From an uncultured Faecalibacterium sp. (GTDB taxonomy: Bacteria; Bacillota; Clostridia; Oscillospirales; Ruminococcaceae), in assembly GCA_934533135.1 (NCBI GenBank), contig CAKTBG010000032.1, positions 1-24,935 on the forward strand: a stretch of 24,935 nucleotides of DNA. The letters are read 5' to 3'. The notes beneath the pieces were generated by a model. It was not told the DNA's origin and did not search any database. It worked only from the letters and a program-made list of their open reading frames with translations. Position numbers and translations under genes: made by a program. Below are positions 13,640 through 20,737 of this stretch, in pieces (position 1 is the stretch's first letter; every line of letters begins with the position of its first letter).

Positions 13640-14575
13640 TTATTTGCGGGCCAATTGCTGGTCGAGCCAGCTGCCGATGTCGGCAAAGACTTCCTGCCGG
13701 TTGAGCTCCACCAGCAGTTCGTGCCGGGCACCGGGGTAGAATTTCTGGGTGATGTTCTGCACGCCGACGGCTTTCAGGCTGTCGATGGCGCGCTGCACGC
13801 CCTTGCTCTGCTCCCCCACGGGGTCTGCATCTCCGGCAAGGAAGAGCAGGGGCAGATCCTTCGGCATCCGGTTGAGGAAATCGGGGTCGTAGAGCCGCAG
13901 GATGCCGGTGAACATACTGTAATAGGCGTTCAGGGTAAAGGTGAACATACAGCGTTCGTCGGCGCGGTACTTGTCCACCTCGGCCGGGTCGCGGTTGAGC
14001 CAGTCGTGGGGCGTGCGCCCCTCCAGCCCCTTGTTGTAGCCGAGGAAGGACAGATCCCGGACCAGCCTGCTCCGGTGATGCCAGCCGAAAAAGACGGCCA
14101 GCACCCGGCAGACCGTCCGCGCCAGTGTGACCAGAGCCTTGGGCTGATACCCCGTACCCATGAGGATGGCTCCGTCCAGCTCGGCACCGTACTCGCACAG
14201 GTACTGCCGGGCGTAGAAGGAGCCCATGCTGTGCCCCAGCAGAAAATAGGGTACGCCGGGGTAAAGCTGTTTGGTCAGGGTGGTCATGGCGTGGAGATCG
14301 TCCAGCACCGCGCGGTTGCCATCCGGCTGGGCAAAGTAGCCGTAATCGTCCTTGGTGCGGATGGAGCCGCCGTGCCCCAGATGGTCGTGGCCGGTGACAA
14401 GGATGCCCCGCCCGGCCAGATCCTCGGCCAGAGGCTTGTAGCGGTCGATGAATTCCACCATGCCGTGGGAAAGCTGCACGATGGCACGCACCTCGCCCTC
14501 CGGGATGCAGCGGAACGCATGGAGCGTCCGCCCGGGCACGGTGGAAGGCAGGGTGAAGTCGATCATCGGACTCAT
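13640..14575 (-). CDS. Alpha/beta hydrolase, lysophospholipase-like
   Basis: The 311-residue protein has an N-terminal cap strand region, the oxyanion segment VQLSHGMVEFIDRY, the HDHLGHGGS motif, the nucleophile elbow GHSMG (about residue 110), a catalytic Asp in LAGDADPVGE and the final His in GARHELLVE, all as in monoglyceride lipase/PldB-type enzymes. No export signal is seen. Start ATG 14573-14575 lies 6 nt after AAAGGAGG; longer upstream frames run into abrB. It follows the AbrB gene by 25 nt, so it is the second gene of that operon. Confidence 0.9.
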   Translation of the reverse strand: MSPMIDFTLPSTVPGRTLHAFRCIPEGEVRAIVQLSHGMVEFIDRYKPLAEDLAGRGILVTGHDHLGHGGSIRTKDDYGYFAQPDGNRAVLDDLHAMTTLTKQLYPGVPYFLLGHSMGSFYARQYLCEYGAELDGAILMGTGYQPKALVTLARTVCRVLAVFFGWHHRSRLVRDLSFLGYNKGLEGRTPHDWLNRDPAEVDKYRADERCMFTFTLNAYYSMFTGILRLYDPDFLNRMPKDLPLLFLAGDADPVGEQSKGVQRAIDSLKAVGVQNITQKFYPGARHELLVELNRQEVFADIGSWLDQQLARK

Positions 14576-14600
14576 GAAGTACCTCCTTTGCGGGCAGGGA

Positions 14601-14852
14601 TCACAGGCTGCTGATCTTGCGGCGGCAGGCCGGGCAGATGCAGTATCCTGCAAACTGGACGGCCTCGGGATCGACTTCGCCGCAGAAATCGCAGCTGCCG
14701 GCGGGCCGGTACTTTTTGAGGATAATGGAATCCCCATCCACATAGATCTCGAGCTTGGCGTCTGCGTTCAGACGCATACTGGTGCGCAGCTCCTTGGGAA
14801 GCACGATCCGACCCAGAGCATCCACACCGCGAACGATACCGGTTGTTTTCAT
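14601..14852 (-). CDS. AbrB/SpoVT-type transcriptional regulator with zinc-ribbon-like tail
   Basis: The 83-residue protein has an N-terminal swapped-hairpin domain (KTTGIVRGVDALGRIVLPKE, then LNADAKLEIYVDGDSIILKK) typical of AbrB DNA binding. Its C-terminal tail has paired cysteines, CDFC and CICPAC, that could bind zinc. Members are transition-state or housekeeping repressors. The start is ATG 14850-14852, 11 nt after AAAGGAG. The ATG three codons upstream is only 2 nt from that site. It is transcribed from the strong promoter at 14968-14996 with a structured leader. Confidence 0.88.
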   Translation of the reverse strand: MKTTGIVRGVDALGRIVLPKELRTSMRLNADAKLEIYVDGDSIILKKYRPAGSCDFCGEVDPEAVQFAGYCICPACRRKISSL

Positions 14853-14905
14853 GATGCGCATTTCTCCTTTTACCTATACTCTGCTGCAATGATCCGAAAA
14901 GGCAG

Positions 14906-14946
14906 TTTTCCTGCTTCCGGGGCACCGGAAACAAGTTGCAGGAAAA
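14906..14946 (-). other. Hairpin in the abrB leader
   Basis: TTTTCCTGC (14906-14914) pairs with GCAGGAAAA (14938-14946). Directly inside, TTCCGG-GGCA-CCGGAA forms a second stem, leaving a one-sided bulge ACAAGTT. It lies in the ~110-nt untranslated leader between promoter and abrB. No T run follows, so it is not a plain terminator. Confidence 0.6.
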
Positions 14947-14967
14947 TTGTGCCACTTCTTCCCGCTT

Positions 14968-14996
14968 AGTATACAAAATATTGCTGCATTCGTCAA
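14968..14996 (-). promoter_or_regulatory. Promoter of the abrB-hydrolase operon
   Basis: Minus-strand TTGACG (14991-14996), a 17-bp spacer and TATACT (14968-14973), near consensus. Confidence 0.85.
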
Positions 14997-15124
14997 TGAT
15001 TGCGTGTGTTTTCGACAAAAACGCTGCAAAAGAGGGAGAAACCGGACAAAAAACGGTCTCCGAAGGGGCGGGCTTCGTTCCGGCAGGGCTTCCGGCTGGA
15101 GCGGCTGCAGCGGGAGCGGCTGCC

Positions 15125-15153
15125 TTGACAGGAAAAATAAACTTTGGTATACT
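15125..15153 (+). promoter_or_regulatory. Near-consensus promoter of the MATE gene
   Basis: TTGACA (15125-15130), a 17-bp spacer and TATACT (15148-15153). A start near 15160 gives a ~170-nt leader. The stretch 14997-15124 between the divergent promoters shows nothing further. Confidence 0.85.
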
Positions 15154-15190
15154 ATTTTTTGCTCATCGGAGGGCTGTTTCAACGTAATGG

Positions 15191-15300
15191 AAGAGCCGGA
15201 TAAGATGCCGCTGCCTGCATTTCCCGGAGGCTGTGCTGGACGTAACAGCACGGCAGAGGAGGGAAGGCGCATGGGCAGCGGGCTTGTCCGGCTCTTTTTT
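15191..15300 (+). promoter_or_regulatory. Long leader hairpin ending in a terminator, upstream of MATE
   Basis: One extended hairpin: a 14-bp base stem (15191-15204 with 15283-15296, one G-U), a second 8-bp stem CCGCTGCC/GGCAGCGG (15208-15215 with 15274-15281), a short UUCCC/GGGAA stem, and a 9-bp top stem (15230-15238 with 15246-15254) closed by a 7-nt loop. A run of six T follows at 15295-15300. Placed between promoter and start codon, it would stop most transcripts unless relieved, so it is an attenuator or riboswitch candidate. It matches no class I know. Confidence 0.65.
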
Positions 15301-15328
15301 GTACCCTGAAATCCAAAAAGGAGAAGTT

Positions 15329-16684
15329 ATGTCCAAGAAAACCATCCAACTGTCCGACCATTTTGATACTTTGCGGCTGATCCGGTTCGTGCTGCCCTGC
15401 ATCGGCACCATGCTGTTTACCTCCATCTACGGCATTGTGGACGGCCTGTGCGTCTCGAATTTCGTCGGCAAAACGGCATTTGCCGCCGTCAACCTCATCA
15501 TGCCGCTGCCCATGCTGATCGGCACGGTCGGGTTCATGTTGGGCACCGGCGGCAGTGCCATCGTTGCCATCACCCTCGGCGAGGGCGATGCGCAGAAGGC
15601 GGATCGGTATTTCAGCCTCCTTGTCTGGACGGCGTTTGCCGTCGGCATCGTGCTGAGTGTGCTGGGGGTCTTTCTGGTGCGGCCCATCGCGCTGCTGCTG
15701 GGGGCAAAAGGGGAGATGCTGGAGCACGCCGTGACCTACGGCCGGATCCTGCTGGTGTCTGTTCCGACCTTTATCTGGCAGAACCTGTTCCAGAGCTTTT
15801 TTGTCACCGCGGAGAAGCCCAAGCTGGGGTTTGCCTTTACGGTGGGTGCAGGCTGCACCAACATGGTGCTGGATGTGCTGCTGGTGGGCGTCCTGCAATG
15901 GGGCGTGGCCGGTGCTGCCGTTGCGACCTTCCTCAGCCAGCTGGTGGGCGGCGTGCTGCCGGTGTTCTATTTCCTCGAGCGGAACAACACCAGCCGCCTC
16001 CACCTCGTCCGACCCAAGTTTGAGGGGCGGGTGCTGCGGAACGCCTGCATCAACGGCTCTTCCGAGCTGATGACCAATGTGTCGATGTCACTGGTGAACA
16101 TCCTGTACAACTACCAGCTTCTCCGCTTTGCCGGGGAGGATGGGGTGGCGGCTTACGGCGTCATCATGTATGCAGCGTTCCTGTTTGTGGCGGTGTTTGT
16201 GGGGTATGCCGTCGGCAGTGCGCCCATCGTCAGCTACCACTACGGTGCCCGGAACCACCGGGAGGTCCACAACCTCTATAGTAAGAGCCTGCGGCTGATC
16301 GCAGGGGTGGCTGTTGTCATGACCGGCATCTCGATGGGGATCATCCCGTTTGTGGCGCGGGTCTTCGTCGGCTACGACGCCAGCCTGCTGGCTCTGACGA
16401 GCCGGGCGTTCCGTCTGTATGCCGTCAGCTTCCTCATCATGGGCTTCAATGTGTACGGCTCGTCCTTCTTCACCGCGCTGGGCGACGGTGTGACCAGTGC
16501 GCTGATCTCGTTCCTGCGGACGCTGGTATTTCAGGTCATCGCCATTCTGCTTCTGCCGATCCTGCTGGGCGGCATCGACGGCGTCTGGCTGGCCGTCACC
16601 GCCGCAGAGCTGGCGGCTCTGGCCGTGACGGTGTATCTGTTTGTGACCAAGGATAAGGTGTATCATTACCGGAAACCGGAATAA
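15329..16684 (+). CDS. MATE family efflux transporter
   Basis: The 451-residue protein has twelve predicted helices in two MatE halves. Marks include LVLPCIGTMLFTSIYG-like entry (FVLPCIGTMLFTSIYGIVDG), VNLIMPLPMLIGTVGFMLGTG with GGSAIVAITLGEGD, and in the second half GVAAYGVIMYAAFLF and GSAPIVSYHYGA. MATE proteins expel cationic drugs or metabolites in exchange for Na+ or H+. Start ATG 15329 lies 5 nt after AAAGGAG; an upstream in-frame region belongs to the leader. Expression is probably controlled by the leader hairpin. Confidence 0.92.
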   Translation: MSKKTIQLSDHFDTLRLIRFVLPCIGTMLFTSIYGIVDGLCVSNFVGKTAFAAVNLIMPLPMLIGTVGFMLGTGGSAIVAITLGEGDAQKADRYFSLLVWTAFAVGIVLSVLGVFLVRPIALLLGAKGEMLEHAVTYGRILLVSVPTFIWQNLFQSFFVTAEKPKLGFAFTVGAGCTNMVLDVLLVGVLQWGVAGAAVATFLSQLVGGVLPVFYFLERNNTSRLHLVRPKFEGRVLRNACINGSSELMTNVSMSLVNILYNYQLLRFAGEDGVAAYGVIMYAAFLFVAVFVGYAVGSAPIVSYHYGARNHREVHNLYSKSLRLIAGVAVVMTGISMGIIPFVARVFVGYDASLLALTSRAFRLYAVSFLIMGFNVYGSSFFTALGDGVTSALISFLRTLVFQVIAILLLPILLGGIDGVWLAVTAAELAALAVTVYLFVTKDKVYHYRKPE

Positions 16685-16687
16685 AAA

Positions 16688-16731
16688 ACAAAGGGGCTTT
16701 TCACGAAGATGCGAAAAGTCCCTTTGTTTTT
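16688..16731. terminator. Terminator of the MATE gene
   Basis: A 15-bp stem (16688-16702 with 16713-16727, one G-U) with a T run after it and A run before it, so it could work both ways. Its T tract overlaps the -35 of the next promoter. Confidence 0.9.
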
Positions 16732-16751
16732 GTCGAAACCTGTGATATACT
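16724..16751 (+). promoter_or_regulatory. Promoter of the Fst-like toxin mRNA
   Basis: TTGTTT (16724-16729), a 16-bp spacer and TATACT (16746-16751) preceded by TGA (extended -10). Predicted start near 16758, about 40 nt before the toxin start codon. Confidence 0.6.
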
Positions 16752-16798
16752 TTCAGTGCTGCCCTGCCCATTCTGGCAACAGAAAGGGGGTGTCACAG

Positions 16799-16882
16799 GT
16801 GGTCGACATTTTGACTAATTTGATCGTGGCCGTCGGAGCAAGTGTAATAGCCCGTTACATCTGCAAGTGGCTTGACGACTAA
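16799..16882 (+). CDS. Candidate type I toxin: 27-residue one-helix membrane peptide
   Basis: GTG at 16799-16801, 8 nt after AAAGGGGG, opens a 27-codon ORF. The product is VDILTNLIVAVGASVIARYI (residues 2-21) followed by the short polar end CKWLDD. This is a single hydrophobic helix with a charged tail, the layout of Fst/Ldr-type type I toxins. An in-frame GTG at 16790 would add three residues. The gene has its own promoter and terminator, and it lies opposite an antisense RNA gene that shares that terminator. The membrane toxin role is inferred from this architecture, not from sequence identity. Confidence 0.7.
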   Translation: MVDILTNLIVAVGASVIARYICKWLDD

Positions 16883-16901
16883 CGTAAGGGTACGCAAGCA
16901 C

Positions 16902-16979
16902 ACAAAAACCCCATCGGAACTGCCATTCCGGTGGGGTTTGTTTTTGTGTCACAGGTGACACTTTGACTAATTTTTGCCC
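16902..16979 (-). ncRNA. Candidate antisense antitoxin RNA (RNA II-like)
   Basis: From the promoter at 16986-17013 a transcript of about 78 nt is predicted, running leftwards through both second-copy repeats and ending at the shared terminator (16906-16939). It would be complementary to the toxin mRNA at DRa and DRb, covering the start codon, and at the terminator stem-loop. It has no ORF with a ribosome site. Ends are estimated from promoter and terminator. Confidence 0.65.
16906..16945. terminator. Bidirectional terminator shared by toxin and antitoxin RNAs
   Basis: A 14-bp stem (16906-16919 with 16926-16939, one G-U) around the loop CTGCCA. T-rich tails follow on both strands: GTTTGTTTTTG on plus and GGGGTTTTTG on minus. 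Confidence 0.9.
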
Positions 16980-16985
16980 ACCTCT

Positions 16986-17013
16986 AGTATATGCGAGAAT
17001 GGGAAAAAGTCAA
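16986..17013 (-). promoter_or_regulatory. Promoter of the antisense RNA
   Basis: Minus-strand TTGACT (17008-17013), a 16-bp spacer and TATACT (16986-16991). It is better than the toxin promoter, as expected for an antitoxin RNA that must be in excess. Confidence 0.75.
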
Positions 17014-17034
17014 GAGCTTCGCGCAAAAATTCAT

Positions 17035-17577
17035 TTAATCGTCAAACCGGAACTCCCGCAGCTCGCAGTTCTGGATGCCGAACGCGGCGTATTCCTCGTT
17101 GGTCATATCGTAAAAGTAGGACTGCACCACGCGGGCGATGCCGTTGTGGGCGACCAGCAGATAGGTCTTGTTCTCGTCGGCTTTCAGCTCGTCCAGCAGA
17201 TTGTAGAGCCGCTGCGCCAGCTGCAGCATACTTTCGCCGCCGTCGTACCGGTCGGCAAAGTGGGTCTTGGAGACTTTGAACTCGGCACCGTCGCGGGGCG
17301 TGCCCTCGTATTTGCCGAAGCACTGCTCCCGCAGGCGGGGCTCCTCCCGGGCGGGAATGCCGGTGGCGGCGGCGATGGCTTTGGCGGTGTCGGCGGCGCG
17401 GCTGAGGGGAGAATAGAGGATCTCGTCGATGTGCAGGCCGCTGGCGTATACCAGCGCACCGGTCTGCCGGGCCTGTGCGCGGCCGTTCTCGGTCAGCGGG
17501 CTGTCCGTCATGCCGCAGATCTTGTTCTCAACGTTCCACACGGTCTCACCGTGGCGGACAAAATAGATGCGGTGCAT
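17035..17577 (-). CDS. Histidine phosphatase (phosphoglycerate mutase-like) family protein
   Basis: The 180-residue protein begins MHRIYFVRHGETVWN, with the catalytic RHGE (residues 8-11), and has LTENGRAQARQTG, YSPLSRAADTAKAIA with the second Arg, EQCFGKYEG, GGESMLQLAQRL and the second catalytic His in LVAHNGIARVV. It hydrolyses phosphate esters through a phosphohistidine; the substrate is not evident. Start ATG 17575-17577 lies 5 nt after AAAGGAG. It follows the small gene at 17588 by ten bases, forming an operon. Its stop is close to the antisense promoter, and no separate terminator is obvious. Confidence 0.92.
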   Translation of the reverse strand: MHRIYFVRHGETVWNVENKICGMTDSPLTENGRAQARQTGALVYASGLHIDEILYSPLSRAADTAKAIAAATGIPAREEPRLREQCFGKYEGTPRDGAEFKVSKTHFADRYDGGESMLQLAQRLYNLLDELKADENKTYLLVAHNGIARVVQSYFYDMTNEEYAAFGIQNCELREFRFDD

Positions 17578-17587
17578 AAAAGCTCCT

Positions 17588-17800
17588 TTACAATTTGTGC
17601 AGTGTGTGTGAAGTGGGATCCAGAGATACGGCGTCGCCCTCCTGAATGTCCAGCGCGGTCAGCGCAGCGTCCGGGCAGGCAACGACCCGGCGATTTCCGG
17701 CGGCATCCTCCAACAGGACGTCGCAGCAAACGGGCTGACCCTCGGGCAGCTCCTCGCAGCCGTAAAGCTGCTCGTCGATCCGCAGAACACGGTATTCCAT
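17588..17800 (-). CDS. Small conserved-looking protein of unknown function
   Basis: The 70-residue product (MEYRVLRIDEQLYGCEELPE, ending with TALDIQEGDAVSLDPTSHTL) reads as a small beta-rich soluble protein. No family recognised. Start ATG 17798-17800 follows AAAGGAGG. It is the first gene of an operon with the histidine phosphatase, from a near-consensus promoter. Confidence 0.8.
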   Translation of the reverse strand: MEYRVLRIDEQLYGCEELPEGQPVCCDVLLEDAAGNRRVVACPDAALTALDIQEGDAVSLDPTSHTLHKL

Positions 17801-17824
17801 GGGAACCCCTCCTTTGCGTCTTCT

Positions 17825-17853
17825 ATTATAAAGCGGCGGCGTTTTGCCGTCAA
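17825..17853 (-). promoter_or_regulatory. Promoter of the small gene-phosphatase operon
   Basis: Minus-strand TTGACG (17848-17853), a 17-bp spacer and TATAAT (17825-17830). Confidence 0.85.
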
Positions 17854-17862
17854 CCGGTCGGC

Positions 17863-17892
17863 TTGACAGGGCAGCGGACTTTCGGGTAAAAT
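17863..17892 (+). promoter_or_regulatory. Promoter of the LysR gene
   Basis: TTGACA (17863-17868), an 18-bp spacer and TAAAAT (17887-17892). The -35 is 9 bp from the -35 of the divergent promoter. Confidence 0.65.
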
Positions 17893-17936
17893 GGGTCTAT
17901 CTTGTTGTCTTGGCACGCATACAAAAGGAGAAGAAC

Positions 17937-18857
17937 GTGAACATTACAGAATTGCGTTATCTGGTCGCCATCCGAAAGTGGGGTTCGGTGAGCGCGGCGG
18001 CCAAACAGCTGTACGCGGCACAGCCCAACGTGAGCAAGGCCCTGAAAAATCTGGAAGAAGAATACAATCTGCGGATCTTTGAGCGTTCCTCCACCGGCAT
18101 GATCCCCACCGAACAGGGGCGGCGGTTCATCGCGCAGGCCGAACGGGTGCTGGAAGAGGTGACCCGGCTGAACCAGAGTGTGCAGGAGGAACAGAACCGC
18201 TGTGCGGAACTGCGGGTGATGATCCCCCATGCGACCTATGCTTCCTATGCGGCGGTGGATTATCTCGAGCAGGCAGCGGGGGTGGAGCAGCTGCGGATCC
18301 ACATCCGAGAGGGCGGCTCGATGGAAGCCATGGACTTTGTGCTCCGGCGGGGCTACCATCTGGCGTTGCTGCGGTATGCCATCGAGGACGACGAGCATTA
18401 CAGCTATTACTGCGCCCGGCGAGGGCTGAAAATGGAGCCGGTGATGGACTTTGAGTATAATCTGCTGACCAATCGGGATGGCCCACTGGCCAAGCATGAG
18501 GTGCGGGATCTGGCCGAGCTGAACCAGTATATGGAGATCATGCACGACGATTTCCAGCTGCCCGGCGAGGAGGGCGGCGACGGGGTGCGCTGGCACGTCA
18601 ACGAGAGCCGCCGCATCCATGTCTACGAGCGGTGCAGCCAGTTCTCGATCCTGCAGCGGCTGCCCACGGCGTATATGTGGGCGTCGCCCATGCCGAAGAA
18701 GGCACTGGAACAATACCATCTGGTGTTGAAAAAATGCCCGGCGCAGCGGCAGCGGATGCGGGATGTGCTGGTCTACCCGGACAAGGGCGGCCTGCGCCCG
18801 GAGGAGAAATCCTTCATCGAGCTGCTGCACAAACAGGCGGCGCAGACCGTGAAATGA
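17937..18857 (+). CDS. LysR family transcriptional regulator
   Basis: The 306-residue protein starts with the LysR winged-helix domain (NITELRYLVAIRKWGSVSAA, AAKQLYAAQPNVSKALKNLE, LRIFERSSTGMIPTEQG), then a linker helix and an effector-binding part that is less conserved (from about residue 90). Start is GTG at 17937-17939, 6 nt after AAAGGAG. The divergent position beside the small gene-phosphatase operon is the classic arrangement for a LysR target. The downstream cstA genes are a second candidate target (inference). Confidence 0.9.
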   Translation: MNITELRYLVAIRKWGSVSAAAKQLYAAQPNVSKALKNLEEEYNLRIFERSSTGMIPTEQGRRFIAQAERVLEEVTRLNQSVQEEQNRCAELRVMIPHATYASYAAVDYLEQAAGVEQLRIHIREGGSMEAMDFVLRRGYHLALLRYAIEDDEHYSYYCARRGLKMEPVMDFEYNLLTNRDGPLAKHEVRDLAELNQYMEIMHDDFQLPGEEGGDGVRWHVNESRRIHVYERCSQFSILQRLPTAYMWASPMPKKALEQYHLVLKKCPAQRQRMRDVLVYPDKGGLRPEEKSFIELLHKQAAQTVK

Positions 18858-18920
18858 CCGCCGCCGGTTAAGACGCGGATAAGCTTCTGCGGCTTGCATC
18901 CAAGAGCGGAAGCATACAAG

Positions 18921-18967
18921 AGAGAGCAGTCGAACGCGGTATGGACGCGCGGCGGCTCTTTTTTATT
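18921..18967 (+). terminator. Terminator between LysR and the first cstA gene
   Basis: AGAGC (18923-18927) pairs with GCTCT (18955-18959), with an inner CGCG-GTATGGA-CGCG stem, followed by six T. The rest of 18858-19152 is the leader region of the first cstA gene. Confidence 0.6.
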
Positions 18968-19152
18968 TTGCGAGCGGGAAAGAAACTTAGCTTCGGCAAA
19001 AAATCTTTAAGGCTATATAAAAAAGGATATGAATCCCATACCGAGAAGATATTGTTGCAGGGGCAGAAAGTGTGTTACCATCATGCCGGAAAGTCTGTGC
19101 AGAGAGCCCGAGGAATGGGGGCTTCTGCAACGATAAAAAGGAGGTTTCTGGT

Positions 19153-20658
19153 ATGATTAGTTTCTTACTCTGTCTTGCGATCCTGATCGGCGGCTACTTC
19201 GTCTACGGCAAGATCGTGGACAACACGTTTGGGCCGGATGACCGGGAGACGCCCGCCGTCCGGATCAACGACGGCGTGGACTACGTCGTGATGCCCCAGT
19301 GGAAGCTGTTCCTCGTCCAGCTGCTGAACATCGCGGGCCTTGGCCCGATCTTCGGTGCGATGCAGGGCGCATTGTGGGGGCCGGTGGTGTTCCTGTGGAT
19401 CACCTTCGGCACCATCTTTGCGGGCGGCGTCCACGACTACTTCTCCGGTATGATGAGTGAGCGCAACGACGGCGGCTCCATCGCGGAGATCACCGGCAAG
19501 TACCTCGGCCCCGTGATGCAGAACGTCATGCGGGTGTTCTCGGTCGTGCTGCTGATCATGGTCGGTACGGTGTTTGCGGTCGGCCCTGCCGGTCTGATCG
19601 TGACGCTGTGCAAGAACAGCGGCCTGTCCGGTCTGCTGACCACGACCCTGTTCTGGCTGATCCTCATCCTGATCTATTACTTCATCGCAACCTTTATTTC
19701 CATCGACGCTGTCATCGGCAAGATCTACCCCGTGTTCGGCATCTGCCTGATCATCATGGCGGTGGGCGTTATCTTTGGCATCTTCACCAACCCCGCCTAC
19801 ACCATCCCCGAGATCTGGAGCCACTTCTATAATATGCACCCGTCGGGCACCCCGATCTGGAGCTTCATGTTCATCACCGTGGCCTGCGGTGCTATTTCCG
19901 GTTTCCACTCCACCCAGTCGCCTCTGATGGCACGCTGCATGAAGAGTGAGAAGCAGGGTCACTTCGTCTTCTACGGCGCAATGGTCTGCGAGGGCATCAT
20001 TGCTCTGATCTGGGCTGCAGCCGGCTGCTCCCTGTACGAGGTCACCGGCGGCCTGAACACCGGTCTGGCTGCTTCGCTGGCCGAAGGCCAGTCTGCCGCC
20101 ATCTACGACGTCTGCTCCAAGACCATGGGCGGTGTCGGCATCGCGCTGGCCATGATCGGCGTCGTGGTCTGCCCCATCACCTCCGGCGATACCGCGTTCC
20201 GTTCCGCACGTCTGACGCTGGCCGACTGGTTCAAGATCGATCAGGACAGCTACGCCAACCGCCTGAAGCTCTGCGTGCCTGTTTTGGGCGTGGGTGCTTT
20301 CCTCGGCATCGGCAACGCACTGGGCTTCATCAACTACACGGTCATCTGGCGTTACTTCAGCTGGACCAACCAGACGCTGGCCATGATCGTCCTGTGGGCG
20401 GCTTCCATGTATCTGTTCCAGGAGAAGAAGAACTACTGGATCACCGCAGTGCCTGCAACCTTCATGAGCGCAGTTTCTTCCACCTACTTCATTCTGGCTC
20501 CCGAGTGCCTCGGCAGCCTCCTGAACTCCAAGACCGCAGAGGGTGCGACCATCTACAACACCGCTGTGGCTTACCCGGTGGGCGTGATCTTCGCCATCGC
20601 AATGCTGGCGTTGTTCCTCCGAGCCACCAAGCACCATACCGCCAAAAAGACCGCCTGA
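19153..20658 (+). CDS. cstA: CstA family carbon starvation/pyruvate transporter, copy 1
   Basis: The 501-residue membrane protein has CstA-family marks: YFVYGKIVDNTFGPDDRETP near the N-terminus, QLLNIAGLGPIFGAMQGALW, GVHDYFSGMMSERNDGGSIA, SGFHSTQSPLMARCMKSE, and TSGDTAFRSARLTLADWF towards the end. The family includes E. coli CstA and BtsT, peptide or pyruvate importers of about 700 residues. This shorter form lacks the C-terminal extension, as is usual in Clostridia. Start ATG 19153 follows AAAGGAGG by 8 nt. A second copy with the same length lies 1908 bp downstream, with its own leader and terminator. Confidence 0.9.
   Translation: MISFLLCLAILIGGYFVYGKIVDNTFGPDDRETPAVRINDGVDYVVMPQWKLFLVQLLNIAGLGPIFGAMQGALWGPVVFLWITFGTIFAGGVHDYFSGMMSERNDGGSIAEITGKYLGPVMQNVMRVFSVVLLIMVGTVFAVGPAGLIVTLCKNSGLSGLLTTTLFWLILILIYYFIATFISIDAVIGKIYPVFGICLIIMAVGVIFGIFTNPAYTIPEIWSHFYNMHPSGTPIWSFMFITVACGAISGFHSTQSPLMARCMKSEKQGHFVFYGAMVCEGIIALIWAAAGCSLYEVTGGLNTGLAASLAEGQSAAIYDVCSKTMGGVGIALAMIGVVVCPITSGDTAFRSARLTLADWFKIDQDSYANRLKLCVPVLGVGAFLGIGNALGFINYTVIWRYFSWTNQTLAMIVLWAASMYLFQEKKNYWITAVPATFMSAVSSTYFILAPECLGSLLNSKTAEGATIYNTAVAYPVGVIFAIAMLALFLRATKHHTAKKTA
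20182..20609 (+). repeat. 428-bp stretch identical to 22090-22517
   Basis: The C-terminal halves of the two cstA genes are base-for-base identical over this stretch, while the first 1 kb differs at many sites. The matching copy is at a constant offset of 1908 bp. Confidence 0.9.
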
Positions 20659-20696
20659 CCCATTCCGGGCAGTCCGAACCGCATCGTGTGACTCCG

Positions 20697-20737
20697 AAAG
20701 GGGCCGCTGCCGTAAGAGGGCAGCGGCCCCTTTCTTG
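20697..20737 (+). terminator. Terminator of cstA copy 1
   Basis: A 15-bp perfect stem (20697-20711 with 20719-20733) with GC-rich core, followed by CTTG after the last T of the stem. Confidence 0.88.

Larger units (their letters stand above)
16790..16973. repeat. Paired direct repeats (DRa, DRb) flanking the shared terminator
   Basis: GTGTCACAGGTG occurs at 16790-16801 and 16946-16957; TTTGACTAATTT at 16810-16821 and 16962-16973. Both are perfect, in the same order, with different spacing (8 nt against 4 nt). The first pair covers the toxin start codon and early codons; the second lies at the 5' end of the antisense RNA. Confidence 0.9.

Noticed and set aside
15191..15300. Signal recognition particle RNA or 6S RNA
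   Set aside because: The long hairpin has the right general shape, but the GGAA tetraloop and flanking conserved bases of SRP RNA are missing, and it is too short and lacks the open bubble of 6S RNA.
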